From Candidatus Hydrogenedentota bacterium (GTDB taxonomy: Bacteria; UBA8481; J006), in contig RFFU01000131.1 in the NCBI GenBank assembly GCA_003697085.1, positions 1-14,064 on the forward strand: DNA of 14,064 nucleotides, written 5' to 3'. Position numbers and translations under genes: made by a program. Positions 6,916-13,571 of the stretch are shown piece after piece (position 1 is the first letter of the stretch; each line of letters begins with the position of its first letter). The notes under the pieces were generated by a model. That model was not told the DNA's origin. It searched no databases and saw only the letters and a list, made by a program, of their open reading frames with translations.

Positions 6916-7377
6916 CTAGAGGTTCCTTGCCGTCGTGGAGATTTTCTCGAGGGATTTAACGAGCCGGGAGAGATCGGCCGCCCCAAGCGAACCAAATATC
7001 TTTTTCACGATTTGCGCGAAGACGGGCCGAGCCTCTTCCAGTTTCTTCCGGCCGCGCGGCGTCAGCGTGACGCGTCGAAACCTGCGATCGTGCTTAGATT
7101 TTTGGCGTTTCACGAGATTGGCTCGGTCGAGATTCTTCATCACCATCGTAATGTTACCCGGCGTCTGATTCAACAATTCAGCAAGCACCAACTGGTGTGT
7201 CTCGCCACGCTGTTCAATGAAATCCAGAACCAAAAACTGACTCAGTGTTAATTCGTATTCGTTAAGCGCCCGCTCCAATCCCACCGTAACCGCCGAAGCG
7301 GCGCTCCCCCAAAGGTGATACAATTCCCGTTCCTTGTCCGTTGCCTTCTTATTTTTCCCCCGCTTTCCTGTCGCCAT
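6916..7377 (-). CDS. MarR-family transcriptional regulator
   Basis: A 153-residue winged-helix regulator of the MarR type, which acts as a dimer and usually represses its own gene and neighbours. The N-terminal dimerisation helices are followed by LTLSQFLVLDFIEQRG (43-58), the recognition helix region GNITMVMKNLDRANLV (74-89), the basic wing (DRRFRRVTLTPRGRKKL, 97-113) and a C-terminal dimerisation helix. Two starts exist in frame. ATG 7377 is chosen over ATG 7419 because AAAGGAGG (7383-7390) lies 5 bases ahead of it and the conserved fold begins only after it. No target operon is adjacent on the same strand. The ligand cannot be told from sequence. Confidence 0.93.
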   Translation of the reverse strand: MATGKRGKNKKATDKERELYHLWGSAASAVTVGLERALNEYELTLSQFLVLDFIEQRGETHQLVLAELLNQTPGNITMVMKNLDRANLVKRQKSKHDRRFRRVTLTPRGRKKLEEARPVFAQIVKKIFGSLGAADLSRLVKSLEKISTTARNL

Positions 7378-7382
7378 AACCG

Positions 7383-7390
7383 CCTCCTTT
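7383..7390 (-). promoter_or_regulatory. ribosome binding site deciding the MarR start
   Basis: AAAGGAGG on the minus strand, 5 bases upstream of ATG 7377. The alternative upstream ATG at 7419 lacks such a site. Confidence 0.75.
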
Positions 7391-7499
7391 TCCTCGTCTG
7401 AATCTTGCTCAGAGGGCATCCGTCTCCTTCCCCCTCAGCGGCGCTGCTTGGCCGCAACCGAGGCCGCGGTTTCGAAAACACATCGGCTTCGCTCCGAAG

Positions 7500-7620
7500 G
7501 AAAATGTCCTTAGCGTAGTGCCCGGGCATGTTTCCAGGCCTGCGCCCTTCTCGGCCTCGCCAGGGCGGCTCCTCTCGGAGCCGGACCGTGGGCATCTCAG
7601 CAACCCCAGAGCGTTACAGA
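7500..7620 (-). other. structured GC-rich segment of the MarR 5' leader
   Basis: Stems visible in this stretch are GGCTCC/GGAGCC with a 4-base loop (7567-7582 region), CGCCCT/AGGGCG enclosing about 13 bases, GTGCCC/GGGCAT bracketing both, and CTTCG/CGAAG just beside at about 7487-7500. The nested arrangement resembles a riboswitch or cis-regulatory RNA, but no known riboswitch consensus is recognised in either orientation. Confidence 0.35.
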
Positions 7621-7635
7621 ACAAAGGAAAGCCGT

Positions 7636-7726
7636 TCCTTGAATCTTAAAGGAAAACCGAACGCCTTTCCCAACTGCGCCGCAATATCCGGTTCATTATT
7701 TCAAATGTTTCATTGAGATTCAAGGA
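7636..7726. repeat. 14-bp inverted repeat around the MarR promoter
   Basis: TCCTTGAATCTTAA (7636-7649) is the inverse of TTGAGATTCAAGGA (7713-7726), with one G-U type position. The loop is 63 bases and itself contains an AAAGG/CCTTT stem. The right arm overlaps the predicted -35 box of the MarR promoter. Confidence 0.55.
7695..7723 (-). promoter_or_regulatory. predicted MarR promoter with near-palindromic operator in the spacer
   Basis: On the minus strand TTGAAT (-35, 7723-7718), a 17-base spacer and AATAAT (-10, 7700-7695) give a good sigma-70-like promoter, predicting a leader of about 310 nt. The spacer contains the near-palindrome TCAAATGTTTCATTGA (7701-7716). MarR proteins commonly autoregulate through such sites, so an autoregulatory operator is inferred. 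Confidence 0.4.
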
Positions 7727-7792
7727 TAAAACTTTCGCGGATTGGGAATGCACAGGTACATGGTGAGCCACCTGGAGGGGGAGGGAAAGAGG

Positions 7793-7843
7793 GGGCTGGT
7801 GCAACGAAAGGAGGCCGTAGGCCGACTGGAGTTTCACCAGCCC
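7793..7843. repeat. 9-bp perfect inverted repeat forming a 51-base hairpin
   Basis: GGGCTGGTG (7793-7801) and CACCAGCCC (7835-7843) are perfect inverse copies. A small GGCC-GTA-GGCC hairpin (7813-7823) lies within. No T-run follows on either strand, so it does not look like a classical terminator. It may be a REP-like element or part of a leader structure. Confidence 0.5.
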
Positions 7844-7987
7844 GAACGCGAAAATTAGCTTGTTTCGGGAGCCAAACATGCGCGTTTCTCAGAGCCAAAG
7901 TCCACGAACTCCGCACTCTTGCCTTCGAAGGAAATAGCGATGATGAGCCCGGCAAATACGAAGCGAAGCCTTAAACGGAAGACATTA

Positions 7988-9121
7988 TTATGAGGGGCCT
8001 GGCAACGAGGGAGACGACGACTTTTCTTGGAGAATATGCTCCAAAAGTGATGCGTAATTCTGAGCCAATTTTTTGATCCCGGATTTCGAATAATGAACGT
8101 TATCCACGAAATATGAGGGATTTCCATCGAAAATCTTATCGTTATCAACGAAAAAAGACCCCGTCGATTTCGCTACTTTTTCGATGATTCGGTTATAAAT
8201 TTTATGGTGAGCAACATATTCGTGAAACATTGGATAGACTACGACGTTATTATAGGGACGTTGGGAGGTTTTCAAGAAAACTTCTTCGTTGGGAAAAATC
8301 GGTTGAGACCCGAAGACGACGGTGATGTGGTTGGCTGCAGCCAGGGTTTGGAAAGAACGCAAATTTCGTTCAAAAACGGCGGCAGCCAATTTTGGAACGG
8401 AATCGCCATAAGATCGTTGGCGAAGTTGATACCGGGCTGTCGAGAATTTCTTTTGATTCAACCAGTCTTTCAGGAACCAGTAGAATTCAAAATGCTGGAA
8501 GAGAAGATTCGTGGTTGTGAAACGCGATTGATAATTGGGGAATTGGTAGAAAGGGTGGGAGTATTTGTTCGAATAGTCAAAGCGGAAATTCGGCCAATAT
8601 ATCACGGACCGATCGTTGATATTATGGCTTATGATAACTAGATCAGGATGCCAGGATAAAACATCCAGTTCGAATAAAATCAGAGAATGAGGCGTCGCGT
8701 AGGCGGAATAACCGGCGTTGATGACCTCAAATCTATAATTCTTGAACCGCCGCCTCAATAACTTTTGTAATTCGAGGGGATAATGTGTTCCGGTATGGCC
8801 GGCTCGATTTTCGGTCGTTGAACCTCCCATACAAACGATTCGAAAGGTGTGCGGGGCTTTGTTGAGAGGATAGGTCTCGCCGCGGCTCGAGACGATAAAG
8901 ACTTTCTCATCGTGTACTTCATAGAAATCCGGTCCGAATGTTCGGAATGGAACAAGAGGTTTCAAGGGGCGGTTCAATTTGTTTCTGACATCGGTGAAAA
9001 AACTTTTTCCGGAAAAAACGTTTTCGAGACGAAGGACCACTTCGCAGAACATTAAGCTCAAGAAAAGCCCCCCCAGCATAACCAACAGCCGAGATTTCCA
9101 TCTTTTTGATCTTCGCGTCAT
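7988..9121 (-). CDS. membrane-anchored SGNH/GDSL-family hydrolase
   Basis: A 377-residue protein with a basic N-terminus and one membrane or uncleaved signal segment (RLLVMLGGLFLSLMFCEVVL, 11-30), then an SGNH hydrolase domain facing the periplasm. Conserved blocks are MGGSTTEN (98-105, nucleophile Ser101), NAGYSAYA (135-142, Gly137), HNIND (166-170) and FVDNVHYS (338-345) with Asp340 and His343 completing the triad. Relatives are carbohydrate or lipid esterases and acyl-modifying enzymes of envelope polymers; the substrate here is unknown. ATG 9121 is preceded by no clear Shine-Dalgarno, so initiation may be weak. Base composition is AT-richer than the flanks (24 G+C in the 60 bases from 8521, against 41 in the 60 from 4501), which suggests acquisition by transfer. 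Confidence 0.88.
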   Translation of the reverse strand: MTRRSKRWKSRLLVMLGGLFLSLMFCEVVLRLENVFSGKSFFTDVRNKLNRPLKPLVPFRTFGPDFYEVHDEKVFIVSSRGETYPLNKAPHTFRIVCMGGSTTENRAGHTGTHYPLELQKLLRRRFKNYRFEVINAGYSAYATPHSLILFELDVLSWHPDLVIISHNINDRSVIYWPNFRFDYSNKYSHPFYQFPNYQSRFTTTNLLFQHFEFYWFLKDWLNQKKFSTARYQLRQRSYGDSVPKLAAAVFERNLRSFQTLAAANHITVVFGSQPIFPNEEVFLKTSQRPYNNVVVYPMFHEYVAHHKIYNRIIEKVAKSTGSFFVDNDKIFDGNPSYFVDNVHYSKSGIKKLAQNYASLLEHILQEKSSSPSLPGPS

Positions 9122-9471
9122 TGAACCGATTTTAGTCGTAGCCGGAAGAGAAAAAAGGACAAATGGATGGACAGGAAGGGGAGAAGATCGAGACGTTCGC
9201 CGGTGAACTCGGGGAATTCCTCCTCGTCGCCGCTTTGCGTTTCATCACTCAACAAAAAACTCGGGACGGCCAGACGGCTGCTCCTCAGCCGGCCCAACGC
9301 CGCTGCAGGACATGGAGTAGGACTTGAACCCCGCTCGGCAAACGACCTATTGGCCACAAAGTGCCAATCCTGTGACGTACGCTTTTAGAGCCTGAAAACT
9401 CGTAAACCGTAGTTGCGGAACACGCTACACCGGCCAGAAGACGATAGAAAAAAACGTTGGCGCTGACACTC

Positions 9472-9494
9472 GGCGTTCCGCCGGGGAAAACGCC
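9472..9494. promoter_or_regulatory. GGCGTT/AACGCC inverted repeat, possible operator
   Basis: GGCGTT (9472-9477) and AACGCC (9489-9494) are inverse copies 11 bases apart, about 60 bases upstream of the predicted -35 box of the small Cys/His-rich gene. The same half-site recurs as a tighter palindrome before the receptor gene (10024-10038). A shared regulator is inferred only. Confidence 0.3.
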
Positions 9495-9550
9495 CCACGT
9501 GAGGAGAAAAGAAGAAGAAAGAAAGTGCCACCGACTCATTGGAAAACACC

Positions 9551-9579
9551 TTGCATGTTTCTGGGCCGCCTTCTAACAT
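9551..9579 (+). promoter_or_regulatory. candidate promoter of the metal-uptake module
   Basis: TTGCAT (9551-9556), a 17-base spacer and TAACAT (9574-9579) resemble a sigma-70 promoter of moderate quality. The expected start of transcription, about 9586-9587, coincides with the ATG at 9587. That would make a leaderless message and fits the absence of a Shine-Dalgarno there. Confidence 0.3.
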
Positions 9580-9586
9580 TCGCCTT

Positions 9587-9994
9587 ATGGTGCCTGTTTC
9601 ATCAAGAAGATGGTTTTATCGAAAAAACCTCCCCTTTTTCTTGGTGACGCTTTTGTTTCTTCTTCCCTCTGCGGAACTTGCCTCCACATCTACACTGTTA
9701 TCCGAAACGAAGTGTACCTGCCATCATTCGATGTGCCAAATGGGGAAGCACGGCGCACATGCTTGTTGTTGTAGAAAAATCTTAAAGAACGGCAGGGCGG
9801 CGATGAGGCCGTTTTGCAACACCCGAACGGTTTCTCTGTTGTCAAGCCGAACAGACGGGGCAAAAGAAGCCTGCAAAATTACGACATACAATGAAATGAT
9901 TTCGCTCGGGGGACTACCCCGTGAAGGCGATATTCCCCTTCCAGAGTTCAACTCTACTCCAGAACCGCCACCGCCGCGTACGACTCCTTTCTGA
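9587..9994 (+). CDS. small exported Cys/His-rich, probable metal-binding protein
   Basis: Taken from ATG 9587 this is 135 residues: a basic N-terminus, a signal-peptide core (LPFFLVTLLFLLPSAELA, 15-32), then a metal-ligand cluster CTCHHSMCQMGKHGAHACCC. In it Cys43, 45, 50, 60, 61 and 62, His46, 47, 55 and 58, and Met49 and 52 are packed. Further Cys are at 77 and 96, and the C-terminus is proline-rich (PEPPPPR). The Cys/His/Met mix suits copper. It stands directly upstream of a copper-type TonB receptor, so a periplasmic copper-binding or delivery role is inferred. The frame extends up to a TTG at 9539; I prefer 9587 because it begins a normal signal peptide. Neither start has a good Shine-Dalgarno. 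No characterised homologue is recognised. Confidence 0.7.
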   Translation: MVPVSSRRWFYRKNLPFFLVTLLFLLPSAELASTSTLLSETKCTCHHSMCQMGKHGAHACCCRKILKNGRAAMRPFCNTRTVSLLSSRTDGAKEACKITTYNEMISLGGLPREGDIPLPEFNSTPEPPPPRTTPF

Positions 9995-10023
9995 ATACTG
10001 TTCCATAGAGAGACCGCCAGAGG

Positions 10024-10038
10024 GAACGCCGGGCGTTC
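10024..10038. promoter_or_regulatory. 15-bp perfect palindrome before the receptor gene
   Basis: GAACGCC (10024-10030), one G, then GGCGTTC (10032-10038). It lies 30 bases after the small exported protein's stop and 193 bases before the receptor start. No T-run follows, so an operator is more likely than a terminator. It shares the GGCGTT half-site with 9472-9494. Confidence 0.35.
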
Positions 10039-10214
10039 GAGTGTAGGGCCTTCGCGCCTTGTTCGGTCTTAAAATCCACCACTCTATGAACGCATTTTGC
10101 CGTTTGTACCAGTAGTCGGAGATCCTTTCTTCTCAGCAGAATGCTCATCACTCCGAACGTCTTTTCCCTTCTTTTTGAAAATGGTCTCTCCAATTTCAAA
10201 CATCTGAAGTGTGA

Positions 10215-10220
10215 AAGGAG
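10215..10220 (+). promoter_or_regulatory. ribosome binding site deciding the receptor start
   Basis: AAGGAG lies 10 bases upstream of ATG 10231. The earlier in-frame ATG at 10141 has no such site and would place 30 non-signal residues before the signal peptide. Confidence 0.55.
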
Positions 10221-10230
10221 AAGTGCCTCA

Positions 10231-12354
10231 ATGAGAAAACGCTCAAATGAACTGTGGTTTAGTTCGGGGGTTAGTGTGTTGATTCGGCTTATGTTTTTGA
10301 GCACTTTCGTTTTGCCTTCGACCAGAGCGAATATGTTCGCGACGGAAATAGAAAAAACGAATCTGCAGGAAATCGTTGTCGAGGAGGAAGGTGATCTTTT
10401 TCGCTTTCACTCCGGTTCACTTGAAAGAGCGGCCCTTACCACGCCAAATACGGCAGAGGTCGTAGCGACCAGCCCTGGTGCAGCGGTGATCGAGAACGGA
10501 CCTATCACCGGCGATTTTCAATATCGCGGGCTGGATTCACAACGCGTTCAGGTCCTTATCGACGGAATGGAGATCACACCGGTGGGTCCGAACAGGATGG
10601 ATGCGCCCTTTCAGATTGCACCACCGGAACTCCTCCAGCAAGTCGAGGTCACCCGGGGAATAGCCCCGCTTTCGACAGCAGGCGGAGCATTTGGCGGCTC
10701 CGCAGAAGCCCGTTTCCGAACGAGTCACTATACGGATGCCGCTTCCCTGGTATTTGATTCCGGCGGAAGTTTTTTATTCGCCGGCGTCCGAACAAATCGC
10801 GCCGCGGAACGGACCGGCTTTCTTCTTTCCTTCGGATCGCATATCACACGACTTCATTTTCGAGGAAGTTTTGAAAACGGAGAGGACCGTAAGAGCTCCA
10901 GAGGGGTTGTTCTCCCCTCCGGGTACAAGAGAAAAACTCTTGGAATCGGTTTTGCGAGAAAAAGACCGGAAGGAGAATGGGGTGCTGATTATTACATGCT
11001 CCGAACCGACGATTTCGGAAATGCGTCTCTTCCAATGGATGCTCATCTTGTCGAGAGTCACATCGGACGCCTCTTCGCCTCAGGAATCGTGGCGGGTTTT
11101 GTTGTAGATGGAAATCTCTACTTTACCGCCCAACGCCACGTGATGGACAACTTTCGTCTTCGTCCAGATCCGGGAGCGGCATCGCGTCGAAACAGTGATC
11201 ATCAGGCGCGAAATATCGGTTGGAGCATTCAAGGAACAAGATCTGCAGGAAATGGAATCCTTTCTGTTGGTGCAGATGGACACTTCTATCGTCAACTCCA
11301 GATTATCACTAATCCCTCCAACCAAGCGTTTCAGATAACGAATTTCAACCATACCGAAAATAATCGGTACGGAATGTTTATCGAATGGAGCGGTTCCGTC
11401 AAAAACGGGTTCAACCTGGGATTAGGCGCCCGCCTCCACTATGTTCAGATGAACGCTGATCCGGTTTCGCCACCGCCAACGGCAGCGGCGCGTACACTGG
11501 CTGCACGCTTCAACAGCGCCAATCGAAGGAAAGACGAAAAAACTCTTGATTTGTTTACTTCAATAAACAAGGAAATCGCGGATGGACTGGAGGGGGAAAT
11601 CCAGTGGGCAAGGAAGTCGCGTTCCCCATCGTTTTTTGAACGTTTTTCCTGGCTACCGCTCGAGGTTTCTGGTGGATTGGCAGACGGTCACAATTACATT
11701 GGCAATATTGATCTAAAACCGGAAACCATCAATGAAATTGATGTCGGTCTGGATTGGCATTCCAAGAGATTCCGATTGACCCCCCGGGCGTTCTATCGAC
11801 GAGTCAATGGCTATATCCAGGGGACACCGACAGGTGACGCCACGGTTCTTATGGTGAGCACAATGAACGGAGACGCAAACCCCTTACAGTTTAACAACAC
11901 AGGAGCCGAGTTCTACGGTGCCGATGCAGCTTGGACCCTGGGACTAGGAGACCACTGGCATGCAAAAGGAACGCTCAGTTTCGTACGCGGATTAAGAACG
12001 GATATCGCGGACAATGTGTATCGCGTGGCGCCATTTCACGGGAACACAGAACTTGCCTATGAACAAAAACAAGGTGCGTTCGCACTGGAATGGGTTTTCA
12101 GCGGAAAGCAGGATAGAGTCTCAAAAACCAACGGTGAAACTCCTACCTCCGGATGGGGCGTGATCAACCTTCGAGGAGAATATCGTCCGACCCGAAACCT
12201 CAAAATATCACTGGCGGTGAACAACGTCTTTGACCATTATTACGCCTCTCATCTCAACGGTTTCAACCGGGTCTCCTCTTCTTCCGTTCCCCCCGGAAAC
12301 CGCATCCCGGAAGATGGACGCCACATCAGCGTTACAACGCAATACCGTTTTTGA
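10231..12354 (+). CDS. TonB-dependent outer-membrane receptor, copper (OprC/NosA) type
   Basis: A 707-residue TonB-dependent transporter: signal peptide (about 1-34), a TonB-box-like EIVVE (47-51), a plug domain (about 70-170, with VQVLIDGMEI and LQQVEVTRG), and a 22-strand barrel ending in ...TTQYRF with terminal Phe, as outer-membrane barrels do. Two signatures place it in the copper-receptor family. GPNRMDAPFQIAPPE (119-133) corresponds to the family's CPNxMDPP-like plug loop, and HVMDN (303-307) holds the HxM ligand pair. OprC binds copper through CxxxM and HxM. Here Met123, His303 and Met305 are kept, but the Cys position is Gly119. It forms a unit with the small Cys/His-rich gene upstream and tonB downstream. 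Transport of copper or a related metal is inferred; the altered site leaves the exact substrate open. Confidence 0.9.
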   Translation: MRKRSNELWFSSGVSVLIRLMFLSTFVLPSTRANMFATEIEKTNLQEIVVEEEGDLFRFHSGSLERAALTTPNTAEVVATSPGAAVIENGPITGDFQYRGLDSQRVQVLIDGMEITPVGPNRMDAPFQIAPPELLQQVEVTRGIAPLSTAGGAFGGSAEARFRTSHYTDAASLVFDSGGSFLFAGVRTNRAAERTGFLLSFGSHITRLHFRGSFENGEDRKSSRGVVLPSGYKRKTLGIGFARKRPEGEWGADYYMLRTDDFGNASLPMDAHLVESHIGRLFASGIVAGFVVDGNLYFTAQRHVMDNFRLRPDPGAASRRNSDHQARNIGWSIQGTRSAGNGILSVGADGHFYRQLQIITNPSNQAFQITNFNHTENNRYGMFIEWSGSVKNGFNLGLGARLHYVQMNADPVSPPPTAAARTLAARFNSANRRKDEKTLDLFTSINKEIADGLEGEIQWARKSRSPSFFERFSWLPLEVSGGLADGHNYIGNIDLKPETINEIDVGLDWHSKRFRLTPRAFYRRVNGYIQGTPTGDATVLMVSTMNGDANPLQFNNTGAEFYGADAAWTLGLGDHWHAKGTLSFVRGLRTDIADNVYRVAPFHGNTELAYEQKQGAFALEWVFSGKQDRVSKTNGETPTSGWGVINLRGEYRPTRNLKISLAVNNVFDHYYASHLNGFNRVSSSSVPPGNRIPEDGRHISVTTQYRF

Positions 12355-12388
12355 GCGCAAAAGAACATTGAATTTTTTTAGGAAAGCA

Positions 12389-13339
12389 ATGCACGGATTT
12401 CCGTCGTCCAAAACAAAGGCTGCGGAAGACAAGCATGTCTTCCGCACCGCACTGATTCTTTCGACCGTTATTCACCTCGCCTCCTTTCCATTTTGGCCGC
12501 ATCTTTCCGCCCCACACCTTCAGAATAAAATGAAACGAAACACCATATCCTACCTCTCTTCAGAAAGACCCGTGCCTCAACCGAAAACTTCAGGCCATCC
12601 GATTATGCGCGTGAAGCCGATCGAAACACACCCGGCCCAAAAATCACTAAAAAAGCGTGTATGGAAAAATCTGTCTCCCCCAAGATCCCACCCCTCATTT
12701 CAAAAAAGGACGCCACCGTTAAATACGATGTTGAACGAACGAAAGAAGCCTGCAGTCCAGCGAGAAGGCCAGTGCCCCCGAACCATACCCAAACACCAAC
12801 TCCACCCGGCCGTTTCTCAAAAACGTAAATCGGATTTTTTCATCAGCAAAACCGAAACGAAAAATAGATCGAATTCTGATAAAGTCCCGCCCCATTCAAA
12901 AAGGGCCAGAAGATTCGATGCCTCTTTCGAGGGAATACCTCCGCCGCCGATCACATCGAGTTTATCCATCACCTCAACACCGGGAAATCCGGGTTCGAAC
13001 AAAGAAAGAAGCCTTTTAAATCAAACAACACGTGATATTCGAAACGACAGTGGTATGAACGACTATTGGAAACTGGTGCGTAAAAAAATTGAAGACAAAA
13101 AATATTATCCTGAAATCTTGAAGCGAAAACACCTCGCGGGAACTGTTTTGGTACGCTTCAAAATTTTTTCGAACGGCACTGTCGAGAAGATACGGACGGT
13201 GGCAAAAGACCGAAACATCCTTTTCGCATCGGCGGCCCGTAATACCGTCCTCCGCGCCGCACCCTTTCCTCCACCGCCGGACGGGACATCTCATCTCGTC
13301 GAAATCCAAATTCGTTATAATCTGCGAGACAAAAGATAA
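12389..13339 (+). CDS. tonB: TonB-family energy transducer
   Basis: A 316-residue TonB protein, which couples ExbB/ExbD proton-motive energy to outer-membrane receptors. The N-terminal membrane segment (about 18-37) carries the SxxxH signature, Ser25 and His29 in LSTVIHL. The periplasmic linker (about 40-220) is long and unusually basic, rich in Lys, Arg, His and Pro, instead of the classic Glu-Pro/Lys-Pro repeats. The C-terminal domain (223-313) has YWKLVRKKIEDKKYYP, GTVLVRFKIFSNGTV and the APFPPPP end motif. ATG 12389 is chosen because AGGA lies 5-6 bases upstream and the gene then begins 34 bases after the receptor stop; an in-frame ATG at 12314 would overlap the receptor. It is probably dedicated to the adjacent receptor. 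No exbB or exbD is in the window. Confidence 0.9.
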   Translation: MHGFPSSKTKAAEDKHVFRTALILSTVIHLASFPFWPHLSAPHLQNKMKRNTISYLSSERPVPQPKTSGHPIMRVKPIETHPAQKSLKKRVWKNLSPPRSHPSFQKRTPPLNTMLNERKKPAVQREGQCPRTIPKHQLHPAVSQKRKSDFFISKTETKNRSNSDKVPPHSKRARRFDASFEGIPPPPITSSLSITSTPGNPGSNKERSLLNQTTRDIRNDSGMNDYWKLVRKKIEDKKYYPEILKRKHLAGTVLVRFKIFSNGTVEKIRTVAKDRNILFASAARNTVLRAAPFPPPPDGTSHLVEIQIRYNLRDKR

Positions 13340-13500
13340 AGAATGTCTGACCACGGCGGCATTGTATCTTTCAAGCCCGAAGGCGCTTTCACGCTCGACC
13401 GCAACCGAAATCTTTAGACGCCCTCCTTTAACATCTCCCTTTCTTTGCGACCACAATGAAACAACCGAAGAAAAATGTGAAACGACTTCCGCAAATGCTT

Positions 13501-13519
13501 TGACAGATCAATTCTGTCA
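13501..13519. promoter_or_regulatory. 7-5-7 palindrome, operator candidate
   Basis: TGACAGA (13501-13507) and TCTGTCA (13513-13519) are perfect inverse copies separated by TCAAT. TTGACA at 13500-13505 overlaps the left arm and equals a -35 consensus, though no good -10 lies 17 bases on. The palindrome sits about 25 bases before the alternative predicted -35 box at 13543, a place suited to a transcription-factor site. Confidence 0.4.
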
Positions 13520-13542
13520 TCGGATGAGTGAATCCCTTGTGC

Positions 13543-13571
13543 TTGAAGGCGCGACGGTTCGCCGGTAGCAT
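13543..13571 (+). promoter_or_regulatory. candidate promoter of the last gene
   Basis: TTGAAG (13543-13548), a 17-base spacer and TAGCAT (13566-13571). Each hexamer matches consensus at 4 of 6 positions. It would give a leader of about 160 nt. Confidence 0.22.

Larger units (their letters stand above)
7378..7987. other. 610-base noncoding region: MarR leader and inverted repeats
   Basis: No gene is supported between the MarR start and the SGNH hydrolase stop. The part next to MarR (7378-7690) is very GC-rich and folds into many short stems, read as a leader on the minus strand. Farther up are a 14-bp inverted repeat (7636-7649/7713-7726), a predicted MarR promoter, and a second inverted repeat (7793-7843). 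Open frames here, such as 7646-7879 and 7855-8148 on the minus strand, lack start signals and recognisable content. Confidence 0.6.
9122..9586. other. 465-base noncoding region between divergent genes
   Basis: The region separates the SGNH gene (minus) from the metal-uptake module (plus). It holds a CGGCTG/CAGCCG hairpin with a 5-base loop (9275-9291), a tRNA-like T-arm stretch (9313-9332), a GGCGTT/AACGCC inverted repeat (9472-9494) and a predicted promoter at 9551-9579. No open frame with a plausible start and family-like translation is seen, although a TTG-initiated extension of the next gene begins at 9539. Confidence 0.55.

Noticed and set aside
6713-6919. Plus-strand 68-codon frame
   Set aside because: No ribosome site, low-complexity translation, and it converges with the MarR gene without family similarity.
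7646-8148. Minus-strand frames 7646-7879 and 7855-8148
   Set aside because: They lack usable starts or overlap the SGNH gene end; translations look random apart from a short hydrophobic stretch.
8204-8641. Plus-strand 145-codon frame
   Set aside because: It is antisense to the SGNH hydrolase core.
9313-9400. A complete tRNA gene
   Set aside because: The T-loop is convincing, but T-stem, acceptor and D-arm pairing fail, so I report only a tRNA-like fragment.
9420-9600. Cobalamin riboswitch before the TonB receptor module
   Set aside because: Short strings resemble parts of the cobalamin box, but the conserved core is not found and the receptor is of copper type.
13340-13400. Terminator after tonB
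   Set aside because: Only a 3-bp GCC-CGAA-GGC hairpin without a proper T-run is visible.
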